A stretch of DNA of 64,000 bases from Tubulanus polymorphus. Taxonomy: Eukaryota > Nemertea > Palaeonemertea > Tubulaniformes > Tubulanidae. The position numbers and the translations under genes were made by a program. The notes under the pieces were generated by a model, which did no database searches, was not told where the DNA came from, and saw nothing but the letters and a program-made list of their open reading frames with translations. Positions 48,201 to 60,900 of this stretch are shown one piece after another. Positions within the stretch are counted from its first letter, which is position 1. The number at the start of each line of letters is the position of its first letter. The stretch covers positions 17,171,307-17,235,306 of the forward strand of contig NC_134031.1 in NCBI RefSeq assembly GCF_964204645.1. The letters are read 5' to 3'.

Positions 48201-51200
48201 TCTAAATACCCCGGTAATCAAATGAATGGTATTTGAGATATTTATGTCCTCTTTTAGTGGCAGTTTAAGAATTCCGTCGCACATCACCGCTTTACACGTT
48301 GAGCAAGAGGTGGTCGGAGATGACACGATTGCGTTGGAAAGCGTTCTAGAAAGCGACGAGAAACGACATCGTCTGTTAACCGAGGAACGAAGCATCAATA
48401 ACCAATTGAATGAAGAAAAGTTAGTAACATTTCGTGAAATTGGATTTTTCGCCATCTATGTGGATGTTTGTATGATTTGGGAACAAACTGGAATTTAGCT
48501 AGAACACATTTTAGTAGAAGATGTTATTTTTACATATATTCATCAGGGGCCAGTTGCTCAAAGGTTGGTTAAAGATAACCGGTCGTTAAAATACCATAGT
48601 AACAATGAAATTTCAATTGTCACCATATCAACTATCCACTGGTTAACTCTAACCAACTTTTGAGCAACCGGCCCCAGACGGATGAAAGATATACTGTAAG
48701 TTTTCATGTCTCACAATATGAGGTTTTTATTTTCAGTCGATCTAACAGTAAACTCAGTAGTCGTTTGGCTGAGATTTATCACGAATTGGAGGCGATGGAA
48801 GCGGATAAGGCTCCGGCGAAAGCAGCTGTTATATTGTCGGGTCTGAGTTTTACACCTGACATGCAGAAACAATGCACAAAGTAAGAGCGATGTTGATACT
48901 AGAAAAGCTTATGTCATCGATGGGGTGAAGTATGTTGCAATGTATTAAAGGGTGGTTGAACTGGACAATTGGGCAGTGCTTGTTGCGCCATTCCTAAATC
49001 CGCTCTTTCTTTCACACAGTTATTTGTATTTTTCAGAGAATTTTCCGGTGGTTGGAGAATGAGACTCGCCTTGGCACGGGCTCTTTTTTCAAAGTAAGAT
49101 GATTTTACGATGACCAAATTTTTTTCAAAATGATCAAAAATGAATAGTTCCGAGATTTATATACGAATGTAATATTGTTTTTCAGACCAGACCTGCTTTT
49201 ACTTGACGGTATGTATATGCTGAACATTTTACCTGTGTCAAATAGTTAAAACCCTAGAGCCTGATTACTGATTAACATGGCTAACATTACTACATCTGTG
49301 GAATGGTATAAAATGTGTAGAGCCTGATTAATGGTTTACATATAATGAAAATGTTTATTCGCCGTGCAGTATGAATAATATGTAATGACAAACAAGGCAA
49401 AACATACATATAGTTACATACATGACTGAATGCTCGGAAAGCCAATAGTGCCCTATAGGGATCCAAGCACCCAGAAAAAAACCAACTACACTTAACGCAA
49501 ATGAAATAGATATAAAAGAGATATGGGAGGGTAGTCTGTCTGAAGGATTTTAGTTTATATGACATGAAACCAGAATTGAATTTGGATTCAGTAATAACCA
49601 GTGTAGCCTAGCTTACTGGCTAAATCAGGTTTCGAGGTGTATATGAGACATGATTGAAATGAAATTGGTAATTAATGCGTAACGCATGCGTTTGATTTCA
49701 GAACCGACGAACATGTTGGATATGAAAGCCATTATATGGCTAGAGAACTATCTGCAGACGTGGCCGACGACGATCCTAGTCGTGTCTCACGATCGTACGT
49801 TCCTGAACTCGGTGACGACGGACATTTTACACTTGCACTCGCAGCGATTAGACGCTTACCGCGGCGATTACGAGGTGTTCGTCAAAACGCGGACGGAGAA
49901 GTTGAAAAATCAACAGCGTGAATACGAAGCGCAAAAAGTGTACAGAGACAGTATACAAGTAAGTTCTGCCCGATCGACTTAAAACTCTTAGACTCAAAGT
50001 TGAATGAATTTAATGCGAAAACCGTTGATAAAACCTAACTCAGTGGACGATCAATGTTGAAATGATATCGTAGGTTCAGATTAATCTTCTATCTTCATTC
50101 AGTAGCATTCTTCTATTTATGTTCAGAGATTCGTTCGAGATTATTATTTTCACTTATAATAAGAAATAATTTCAAATAAATACCTGAAGATAAGTTGAAG
50201 GATTCTATCTGAATGATTAATTTTTGTTCATTATCGATCTTAGACATTGTGGACACAGACAAAAAAATGCTTATTATAACTGATAGGGTGTGTAGTGGTT
50301 GAAATTCATCAAATTTTTGATTTTTCAGGTATTCATCGATAGATTTAGGTACAATGCAAATAGAGCGTCACAAGTACAGAGTAAAATAAAACTATTAGAA
50401 AAATTGTAAGTCGAACAAGCGTAAGAACGCAATGTTGATTCTTTTCCCACAACTGTTTTATGTTTCGTAAAAATCATGGCATGTTTTCTTGTAGACCCGA
50501 GTTAAAACCATTAGAAAAGGACCAAGAAGTAATTCTCAGGTCAGTGGCAGTCATTCGAAGTTGTTGATCATTGTTCAATTCACATTTCTTCGTTTATTCT
50601 CGATTTTATTGCCATTTTTTTTCGCAGATTTCCTGAAACTGATAAACTATCTCCACCAGTGCTGCAATTAGATGAAGCTAGTTTCTACTATTCCCAAGAC
50701 AAAGTGATATTCAAAGACGTATGCATTTCAGCCTGCAGTGAATCGCGAATATGCATCGTAAGTGAACTATCATACAGTAGTATCAATGATTGTTTGGATA
50801 GACGATCCTAATTCTGAACTCAGTGAAATTATGGTCCTATCGTTATACAGACAGAGTCCAATTGAATAGACCTATAGGCTCTTTCATTTCTTCTGGTATT
50901 TGTCGCAATAAACTGGAGTTCATGGCGTTTTTAAAAGTCCTTAATTGAGGGAATTGTCTTATAAGGGCCCTTAAAAGTGCTTGATTTTGTCTCTCTTGTC
51001 TTGAAGTAGAATTCATCAACAAAGCAAATAATCTTTGTGTACTCATTTGATGGTAGATTTATTAACCCCCGTTATCATTAGGTGGGAGAAAATGGAGCTG
51101 GTAAAACAACGCTGTTAAAGATATTATTAGGCGAACTGGATCCGGTGTCTGGAATACGGCACGGTCATCGCAACCTACGAATTGGTTATTTCAGTCAACA

Positions 51201-52107
51201 CCATGTAGACCAACTCGATATGAACGTAACGTCAATTGAACTGTTAGCTTCGCGGTTTCCAGGTACTGAACTGTGACATTTTCAAGAAAAGCATTCCGGG
51301 TTGAATTATTGTAATATGTAATAGTGCGTTGATGTATGTTTATATAGGGCTGAATTCGGAAGCCTATCGTCATCAGCTCGGTAGTTTCGGTGTATCGGGT
51401 GAACTGGCTACGAGATCTGTAGCAAGTCTGTCTGGAGGTCAGAAAAGTAGAGTTGCATTCAGTGCTATGTGCATGAGCAAGTAAGTTTATGCACCCAGTT
51501 TCTGCTGGTACACATTATATTCCATTGCTGTTTGGCAATTATCTCGAACAATTCCGGATTCTCGAGTAGATGAATATTTCTGTCATCTGCCTCTTGCCTA
51601 AAACTCTTCTTCATCATAATTTTAGTCCGAACTTCTTTATTCTGGACGAACCTACGAATCATTTGGATGTGGAAACCATTGAAGCTTTAGGGAAAGCACT
51701 CAATAAATTTCAGGTAAGGACACTTAACGTGCGAACAAGGCCTCGAATTTTGAGAGGTGCATACAAATTAGAAAATGGAATATTTCGATGGGACAGTTGG
51801 GACCAGGGCAATAAGTACCGATTTAGGAGTCTACAGCAATTGAGATAAGAAAGTTTTTCAGGCGCTTCCTCGAAATTTGAAACTTTCTACTTTGAATTTC
51901 GTTGTATCCAGGATCTGATTGATAAAAATGGAATATTTCGATGAATCTTTTCAGGGCGGTGTCATACTAGTTTCTCACGACGAACGACTCATCAGAAACG
52001 TGTGTAAAGAATTGTGGGTTTGTAAAGACCGATGCGTTCGTTCGATCGAGGGCGGCTTCGACGAATACAAGAAATTAGTCGAAGAAGAACTCGCCGCGTT
52101 GAAGTGA
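45261..52107 (+). CDS. ABCF3: ABCF3, soluble ABC-F ATPase, 703 aa
   Basis: Eighteen exons: 45261-45342, 46120-46264, 46601-46718, 47280-47374, 47468-47584, 47708-47812, 48258-48419, 48737-48880, 49037-49093, 49186-49208 (23 bp), 49702-49958, 50329-50405, 50495-50539, 50628-50757, 51082-51262, 51348-51480, 51626-51713, 51955-52107 (2112 nt; human 709 aa). The N-terminus [16 protein letters not shown] is specific to ABCF3 rather than ABCF1/2. First ATPase: Walker [10 protein letters not shown] (206-214), signature FSGGW (325), Walker B LLLLDEPTNMLD. Second: GENGAGKTT (521-529), LSGGQKS (607), [12 protein letters not shown]. There are no membrane spans, as expected for ABC-F proteins, which act on ribosomes/translation. 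Both ATP sites look intact. Confidence 0.97.
47937..48191. mobile_element. MITE family D copy in an ABCF3 intron
   Basis: It starts CAGGGTGGCCACTTAACTGG and ends AAAAATGGCCAACCTG, inverted with mismatches. The interior has repeated gtcagggaaa/aaatcagggaa blocks. Confidence 0.75.
48546..48675. mobile_element. 130-bp palindromic MITE in an ABCF3 intron
   Basis: GGGGCCAGTTGCTCAAAGGTTGG mirrors CCAACTTTTGAGCAACCGGCCCC. The inverted similarity continues inward (ttaaagataaccggt / actggttaactctaa), so most of it can form a hairpin. Confidence 0.85.
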
Positions 52108-52159
52108 AAAGTTCGCGCGTTGTACTTAAAAGGTGCCATCGACTGTTCTTTTATTATTA

Positions 52160-52471
52160 GGGGCTGTCCATAAAAGACGTCCGTAAATGCATAATTTTGA
52201 CCCCCTCCCCCATGTCCACAGAATGTCCTCATTGCATCATCAGACAAAAAGACGTTGTAAATCCAGTCATGCAAAATAATGTTTTTTCATTCACTCAATC
52301 ATTTATTATGCACTGTAGATACAGTTATTCCATAACATATTTTGAACTATTTCTCCAAGCTTACAGGAATTAAGATATCCACATCCGCAAAACCCCCCTC
52401 CCTTGTCCACGAAAGTCCAAAGTTCACAAACCCCCCTCCCCTCGACTTGGATATCTTTTATGGACAGCCCC
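52160..52471. mobile_element. 312-bp MITE family H in the ABCF3 3' UTR, with TSD
   Basis: GGGGCTGTCCATAAAAGACGTCC mirrors GGATATCTTTTATGGACAGCCCC. Flanks carry TTATTA on both sides (52154-52159, 52472-52477), a probable target-site duplication, although the 3-bp periodicity blurs its exact length. Subterminal ccccctcccccatgtccac and aacccccctcccttgtccac are direct repeats. Confidence 0.87.
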
Positions 52472-54578
52472 TTATTATTGTTTTCGCTTTAATTTTATTA
52501 TGTTTCTTGTTGTCGCCGATTTCGTAATCGAGTCTGAATAATGTTACATCAAAAAAACGACCGCTATCGAGGGTTAACGGATTTGGATCAAAAATAGCAG
52601 TTAGAATCTATTACTTTCTTGCATAGAAACTAGTCTTCTAATCGATGAAGTTGTATTCATTGGCGATATGTTGAAATCGATCAATAGATGCAGATCCGAA
52701 AGGATACTCGACGATAGAGAAATTTTCTTTACTTTGTAGAACGATTCATTACGAAATTAAAGAATCTGTGATACGCTTAGTAATTGTAATATTAAACTGT
52801 AATATGTGGGTAAAATCTTAATTGAAAATTCATGCCTGTGTCTACTTTGTGTAAAGTGGAAATTGTATAAATTGAATAAAATATCAGTATATATCTAATC
52901 TTACCAAATTATTGCTTTATTTCTGATTTAATTAGTTGTTTTCTAGTACAATAGACTCCATTTGACGATGAAAATATGTCCTACTTTAGTGATATCCTAG
53001 ATGGTATTTACAATTGATGGATATGGTTTAGAAAACCTTTCAACAAACGTCTGCTTATTCGAGTTGATCGACAGTCTACTGAATTGTGGAGAAAATACGA
53101 GGTATTTTCCTAGAAACGCTATTTGATCTGGTTGGGACCAGACCTTGACGGAAAGGAGAAAATGAGGACGTGTCATACAATCCTCTGCTGCTATGATAGT
53201 GACCTCGGGTGTAGATCCAGGGTTAAACCATTTGCGAAGACGTTATTTGACATTAAGACATTACTGGACGACAATTCAAGGCACGTCTGTAAAATAAGGG
53301 CATTTCCTGTATCCATAAAAAGACAAGCGCCACAGGCATGAAGCCAATTTGAAGTCTGTGTATTCTGCCCCAGAAAGTCTTACACACTTATGCAGCGACA
53401 ACCAAATGAGGTTCTCTGTATGAACAAGGCATAAGAATCATTTACGGGAGGATACAAAATATCTTTTTATTTCACAAAAAAATCTGTCACAACAATCATA
53501 ATATTTTACGATATAAACAGTACAAAAAACAAGCACCTGCTGGACAATCTATTGAAGACAACTGATTATCAATATAAACCGAAAAAAATCATGATATGCT
53601 TGTATATGATAAAAATAATGCAACTTGGTCAATATTCTACTAGATGTATGATATAATGCAGCAAGCTTTCAAACAAACGCTTTCTTAAATGCGGGAGCAA
53701 TATCAGCAAGTGACTAGAAATAGGATTTTTCTTTTTCAGGATTTCGTTTTTGATTAAGGTTTGACTTAGTAGTAGAAAATGCCTTCGAGAAACAAGCGAT
53801 GTAACCAGGCCCTAGTTCCACAGTTGTGAGTTGAAATCAGTTCATTTTCGATGAGTTAACTCGAGTCGAATCTTAACTCAGAACTGTGGACCTGGGTCCA
53901 GCATTTTAAGAGTAAAAGAACAATATTAGACCAGGATTGAAAGCAATAGTATCACACGTTCTATGTACACGTTAAGACCTGTGTCATATGTCTAGTTATA
54001 ACCTACGGCAGATATGATATAGCTAAGTCCCTTTCCTAAGTTATTCCAAGCAGATAATTACAATTTTTGTTTTGCCAATTTGCGTCCGAAGATCTCTTTT
54101 TCGAGACCCCCGACGATGAAAAATATTAGAACAAACTCTACTACAAATAATTGCACCTTAATATACGATACGAGTGAAATGAACCGAATAAAATGTGATG
54201 ATACAACGAAACGCTACGCAATAAAGCGCGGCAAAACTTGATTAATTACAGAAAATCAGAAATAATTCATAGGATAATTGAGTTGCTAGATTAAAAATTA
54301 AAATCTCTTGAGATTGACGTCACTAGAAGTCGTAAAGGGACCAAAGGAGCACCAGAAGCTAATCGAATTCTTAAAGAGCTGAATGATCGTAAATGCTATG
54401 CGTACTATGTCGTTTATTAAAAGCAGATAAATTTTGATTATCGAAGTACATAGTTATTGAAAGAGAAGCTTTCCGTTAGCAGTTTTCATAAGTAGATGTT
54501 CAATGACCTCGGCGCAAATTGCTAACCATATTAGGCTAACGATTATTGAAGTTATTATTACATGATTATCTATTAATT

Positions 54579-54848
54579 CAGGGTGGCCACTGACCTGGAA
54601 AACTCATTGAATCCGCAAAAATCAGGGAAAACTCTATTTGACTAATTCTGACTAAAAACCTGGAAAACTCAGGGAATTTGGATATGTTATTGCCCACACG
54701 TTTCTTTATCAAAACGTGATTCATAAAAAATGAATAAATTTTAACATTTTAAACCTAGAAATTTCTCGGGATTTATTCAGGGAAATTATTCTGTTATAAC
54801 ATGGAAAACTCTGGGGAATTTTTAAATTAGTGGAAAGAGGCCACCCTG
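54579..54848. mobile_element. MITE family D, best-preserved copy
   Basis: CAGGGTGGCCACTGACCTGG and the end AGAGGCCACCCTG are inverted repeats. The interior is built of tggaaaactcagggaa-type repeats. It contains the AATAAA (54777-54772, minus) nearest to the kazrin stop. Confidence 0.82.
54772..54777 (-). terminator. Candidate kazrin poly(A) signal inside a MITE
   Basis: AATAAA on the minus strand, about 162 nt past the stop at 54939, lies within the family D element. An alternative AATAAA is far downstream at 53471-53466. Confidence 0.4.
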
Positions 54849-54938
54849 TAATCGGATTCGAACATTCTACACAAATATGTAAATACAAACATGAACGAAT
54901 GCGGAATGTTGAAATATAACAGATATTCTCTCTACCAT

Positions 54939-57900
54939 TTATACTGCTGTGCCTATTTTCAGCTCTTCCTGGCTGTGAGATCTTTGGTCGTTCGTGCCGT
55001 GCATGAATATTTCCTCGGGCATGGCAGCCAGTTCCGATTTGGTCCGTCTTCCGAAAGCTCTGCCAAGGGAGCCCTAGAAATAAATCGGAATATCGTAGCA
55101 AATTAGAACCAAGAAAATCGTCTTATTTCGAAATTACGGATGTCTCGTACATACTCTGAAACTTATGCGCTTTTTTGGTCCCTCTTGAGAAGCATCTCCG
55201 CCTCCTCCTTTGAACGAGCGCTCAAAAGCTCGGCCAAGTGATCCACCACTTGAAGTGCCTTTCTTTCTGCCGGGCAGTGTAAATGTTGTTCCCAAAGCGT
55301 ACCTAAAATTGTTGAAATATACATTAAACCCTTTACAGCCTAAAAGGATTATTCTAAGAATGAAGGTTTCGATATTGGCCGATAACTGGGAAGAGACTGT
55401 ACCATTCCTATGGTTTCACACTGTGTAAATGTTAAAAGTCTAACGTAAATCTTTTTTGATGCCAAAAAAATCTGCATTTGAACTAAACAATCTGATGCCC
55501 GTTTACACTCCATATTGTGGGTACTCAAAGAACAATAAACACATCTAAGAGAAAGCTATTTCATTATTGCTAAACTAATATTAAGGAGAAAGATTCACAA
55601 AGCTAACATCAATAAGTGAAGAAATCCCCTTTCTGAATTGATAAAGCAATTTTTCTTCTATTGAACGCACATGGAAATGTCTAGAGAAAAATCTTAGCTT
55701 GCGTAATGAATGGTAGATAAGTGATAAATAATGAACGTGGTCGAGTGTTTATTCTCGATGATCGTAGTGAATTATGAGAGCGAGTGAGATTTAGAGCCAT
55801 GCATATTCAGTCTAGCATTGAATCTAAGATATGTCAGGTATATCAGGCATGTATGATGATGTTTTCTGAGATGAAGCCGACGACCAATCAATATCAATTG
55901 AGAGTTTATTTCGTGAATTTGCCATGCTAGACTACTAGAATAGAACATATACAAACTAGAAAATATACAGTACTGTAAGCAGAATACACTCGAAATGTGC
56001 AGGTAAAAAGGCATTGGAAATTGTGGACGGATAAATTTCGAAGCTAATCTTAGTTTGATTCCGATGCCTTTTTTTTAAATTAATGCTACCATACGCAGTC
56101 ATTTATTTCTATACCTTCGCTTATTTTTCACTTTTGCTGCAATTCTAAGATACAGGTATAATGATAATATTTCATTTAATGTAACGAATGAAAGTATAAA
56201 TCCGCGCATTATCCATCGAATACGGGTCATTTCTATCTCGTGAACACGTCTCGAGTCGTACTCACCGAGCCGGTTTGATAAGATTATCGAACTCCTGCGT
56301 CAGATGTCTGTGAACGTGCGATTTCGACGGCGGGATGGCTAAGGCAACGGCCAATGCATCGGCGTTGAAGGACGGCTCTAAAACCATCAAAGCACCGTGG
56401 ACTCCGGCATCAATCAAATTACTCGCATATTCCTGTAGAAGAAAGATGTTGGCATACACTGGTCCAAATAAATATCAAAATTGAGATCAAACTTTCGTTT
56501 GCTGAACTCAAAGATTTCACTTATGTTTATATTCTATAAAATCCTATGACAAACGCTTTTTCCTTGGAATCAAAATGTTCTAGTTCATTATCAAGTAATA
56601 GGACCTGTCTACAATAAACACCTCTCCACACGGTGTTGTAGAAAGGTTTTACTTTTAAGTGTACTACTTACCCCTAAATCTATAGTTTCAATCCATCGTA
56701 TAAGACGCTTATTTGTCCAAACAAGTGGATCACAGTTATATATTTCACATTCTTGTCTTCTTTGAGCGAGAGCCTGAATGAGAGCAGAGATTTATGAACA
56801 ACATATGAATTTCGAAATAACTGAGACCGATCTTCTTGAAACACACCTCTTTGTCAAAATTATTCTTTCGCAATAGCTCGACTGCGTGAAGAATGCTAGC
56901 GTGGTGAAATTTCCTGTGAATGTTCACGTGTTTTTCGAGGTCTTTCTTCGACAAGGAGTTCAACGTACGACCGTCGATGAGGTGCTCAATGAATACAGAC
57001 CTGTACTGCTTGAGTCCTACGTCTTCTAAAAACACTTGCGACACCCAAACGTTGTCGATTTGGGATATCTTCGGGTATTTACTGCAAAAGAAATAAATGA
57101 TTATTTCGAATATGTTCTTTTTTACAATTGATTTAACCAGAAATTTTCGTCGATAAGTCATATCTTAAACATTGAAACTGTGAAATGAAATCAAATATTG
57201 ATTGATACTTCTTATTCTTAGAACGAGAAAATGAGAATTTTCGAATTTATGCGTTATTTTCACACGTTCTGTAAACGCTTACATGTTGGACGGTTCTCTT
57301 AATTCTTCAATCGCCAGACGAATTTTCCGCCTGTGCAAGTGACTAGTAAATTTAAATGCCGTATCCAGTTCCGAATCACTCATTTCCAGTAATACCTGAG
57401 CAAAAACGAGAAATCCAACTTAATATAAGGTAAAACTTAAATAGATACGGTAAAATTGGTAAACGATTGCTGCTCACCTTCCCACTTTTGATATTCGAAG
57501 CGCACATTGGTCCATATCGAGGCATGTTCAGCGTAATTTCGAGCCACGATAGAACATGCGGAGCTTTCCACTGCGTGATCGGTAACTCGGTCGCTTGAAT
57601 CGCCAGCGCTGTCTTTTCCTGCACGTTGTCGTCGCAAATCAGAGAAACGCACGGAGAAGGGTTTTCACCTGTTCAACAGAGAACAGTTTATCGTCGGTTA
57701 CATGGTTAATAGTAGTAAGCAGTGTTTTCAATAAGAGCCAGGTTCCAGGTCCCAGACCCGTCTGCCTTTTCTAAAGGACTCGCCCGTTTTTTCAAACCAG
57801 CTTTCGTTTCAGGTACTGTGACATATTATATTATGGGACCCTCCTGTTTTTCAACGGGACCTGGCTTGTTAATTTCTTATTGAAAACACTGGTAAGGCTG

Positions 57901-60900
57901 AGGCAGAAGTAAGTACTTCCGGGCAATTTTAGATCAAAAAAGTACACACTTTTTAAGCACTTGTAAGGTAAAAATGACACTTCTTAAGATTCAGGGCAGC
58001 CAAAAGTAACAATTCATTGAAATATGAAAGGAAATGTTAAAATTAATCAGTCATCAACAGTAGGACCCTCAGTAACAGTTTCATTGGCTCCTTCAGTCTT
58101 TCGACCATGGATAAACAGCGCCGCAGGGAGTTCAGTTTAAATCCTAGCGTGTCTCTGAGCTCGCCTCAGAGTGGCTTTTCTCATTATAAAAGAGTAAGAT
58201 ATACTGAAAATCAGGAACAGTTGGCAGCTCTGAAGACAGCAGCCCTCATCCATAACGTACAATCATAAAACTAACTTGGGATACCCTGAGTCAAGTGGAC
58301 ACTGGCTATGAACCCTGTATCATTTTTTATGTCCACCCTAATGAAGGTTTCGATGACACCTCTAACGTACCATCTGTGTATGAATCAACAGCAAACGATC
58401 GCCGGTTTTTTGCGCGACTGAATGCCCTCGTAAGCGATCCGAAACTATTCGTCAAACTGATCAAACTTCCGCGTTTCTTCTTTTCCTGGCTGTGATCCAA
58501 CAATTCGGCTGCTGTCACTGTGTTGTCCTTGCTGCCTTCGTTAGTGATTACATTTACAGCATTGCTTCTTAACTCTATATCGAAATGAAAATAGACCATT
58601 AAAAATAGCGTCCCTACAGATCAGCCATTCCTGGATATGCGGAGTTTTAAAAGCGTTTGAAAATTTTGAGGAAACGCCTGCATCACTTTCATATAAGGAG
58701 TTTCAAGCATTTTGCACAAATCAAAGGAGTTTCAAGCACCTTTAAAGGCATTTTCCATTTAGAAGGAGTTTTTAAGGAATCAAGGAATTGTAGGGAACCT
58801 GAATAAGGAAACTACGGTCATTTCCCGAAGCAGCGATGTAGATAAGAACTTACCAATATTAGATTTACATATTATGTCTGATTTCAGAGTAACGTGCGGT
58901 GGGTTTTCCGTATACGGTGGTAAGTGCTCCTCGCTTGGCGTATATACATCAGTTCCTGATGAGAATCCCGTGTCCGATAGGCTCGCTGGCTTGAATTTCT
59001 GTTTCTTGGACTTTTGAAGTTCAGAAACGTGTTCTTTAACCTTGTTAAGGAGAAAAACAGTATCTTGTGAAACTGTGAAGCAAATATTTGGTTCGAATTG
59101 TATTCCTAATTAACACTATTTTTCTTGACACCAGTCCCAGGACCCTGAATATGAAAAATGTACCTCTTCTAACTCTTTCTGTAAATTTTTGATGAGTAAA
59201 TCTTTGCTATCCATGTCGGTCTTCAGGGCAAGAGCTCTTTCAGTCGATTCATGAGCTCGCTTAAGAAGCTGCCATTTTTCCCGCTCACATTCTTCTTTCT
59301 CAAGGGCAAGCTGAAATTTTTTTCGAAAGTACACAAATCGATCAATATGTTGTGTTCATTCAGGTCCCTACAGATCGGTCATTCCTGTAATATGGAGTTT
59401 TAAAGGAGGAAATTTCAAATTTCGAGGAAGTGCCTGCATCACTTTCATATCGCAATTGGGGTACAGTTTTTAATTTCAGTAAAATCATTAATTTGGTGGT
59501 GTTGTAAGTAGGTTTTTATCCGATACACTACTAAACTTGGATTCTAATTCGGTAACTGCCTATTTGGGTTAGGAAAAAATCCTGATCCCAACTGTATCGA
59601 TTAAGTTCAATGTACAACTAGAAACATTTCTAAAATTGCCTATTTCTCAAAACTGAAGGAGTTTTTGGCATTTTGCACAAATCAAAGGTGTTTCAAGCAC
59701 CTTCAAAAGCAATTTCTGTTTAGAAGGAACTTTTATGTAATCAAGGAGTCGTAGGGACCTTTTTATTATTTTCACAGAACCTAACTATTTTTTTCTAAAC
59801 GACAAACCTGTTTCACAGCGTTGTCATTATCTTTCATCCTTTGTTCGAAATTACGAATGAAATCTCGCAATTCGGACTCCTTATCTTCGAGTGTGCCGTA
59901 GAGTTGTTTCATCTGACTGAGTAGCTCAACCTTCTCCGCCTTCAATCTTTTACGATCGGCTTTCATAGCTAGAAAAAACAAACATCAAGACTCATTCTTC
60001 AAACTCAATTTTTGCCCATGGAATTTGAAATCTTAGATTCCAGAACCACCTAGCATTCACACTTGATTATTCTGCCCCTGCTAGAATTTAGCTGGACCGG
60101 GTCCAATGTTTTTGGATGGGTCAAACAGACACAGACCCATTTGGCATCAGTGTGAACGGATGGCCCAGATCAAAAACACTTCTGTGATCGCAGCTTTGAT
60201 CGGCTACTCCTTACAGGAAAGCATATGTTACAGATTTATTAGTGAATGAGCCCTCACTGCGTAGATACCATACCTTGTAATGCTTCTTTAGCATGCAACA
60301 ATTCCTGTTGATATTTCAGAAGTTCCAGTTTCAGGTCACTGAGACTCGGTTGTTGGCTGCAGAATGACGCGGCCGTACTCGCTCTGCGTAATTCGTCGAT
60401 TTCTTTCATGTGTTCATTTAATTTCGCTTGCAGTTTGTTATTTTCGTCGCGTAAATGCTGCAGTTCGTTGTCGGTGTTCGTTATTTTGTTCGCTGGAAAA
60501 TGAACGAATTACTCTTTGATACGTAGCAAAGTGAAAACCATCGACTGCGACGAAAACTATTTTCATCGTGGAAAATTAAGTTCAGTTGACTTGACTCGTT
60601 AAATCTGTACCGATCACAGGGGTTCATCATGGAGGGTCTTTAATCAAAGATATACCACAGTATTATCATCATCCCCAGCAGGGATTCGAGCCTGATGGCA
60701 TCGAGACTCGCCACGGTACGAAACCCCGCCACACTAGCTCCAGTGCGCAGCTACCACGATGTCATTATTATTCGCCATATTAGTCAGATATCTCGTTTTA
60801 TTTCAGCCCGGGTTTTTTTGTTTATGGTTTATCCGTGAAATTTGCCACAATAATCTGATTGGTGCTGCAAGTGCCCGTTCTAGTGTGGCAGGGTTTCGTG

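Larger units (their letters stand above)
52108..54938. other. Convergent 3' flanks of ABCF3 and kazrin
   Basis: ABCF3 AATAAA is at 52875-52880. A 312-bp MITE starts 53 nt after the ABCF3 stop, and a family D MITE lies at 54579-54848. A frame at 53123-53341 has no family or splice support. A palindromic gagttaactc block is at about 53815-53900, related to 7380-7490. Confidence 0.55.

Noticed and set aside
45261-52107. ABCF1, which would strengthen MHC synteny
   Set aside because: The N-terminal domain and spacing fit ABCF3; ABCF1 has a long Lys/Glu-rich N-terminus that is absent here.
53123-53341. 72-codon plus-strand frame between ABCF3 and kazrin
   Set aside because: No recognisable motif, no splice partners, and located in a 3' flank.
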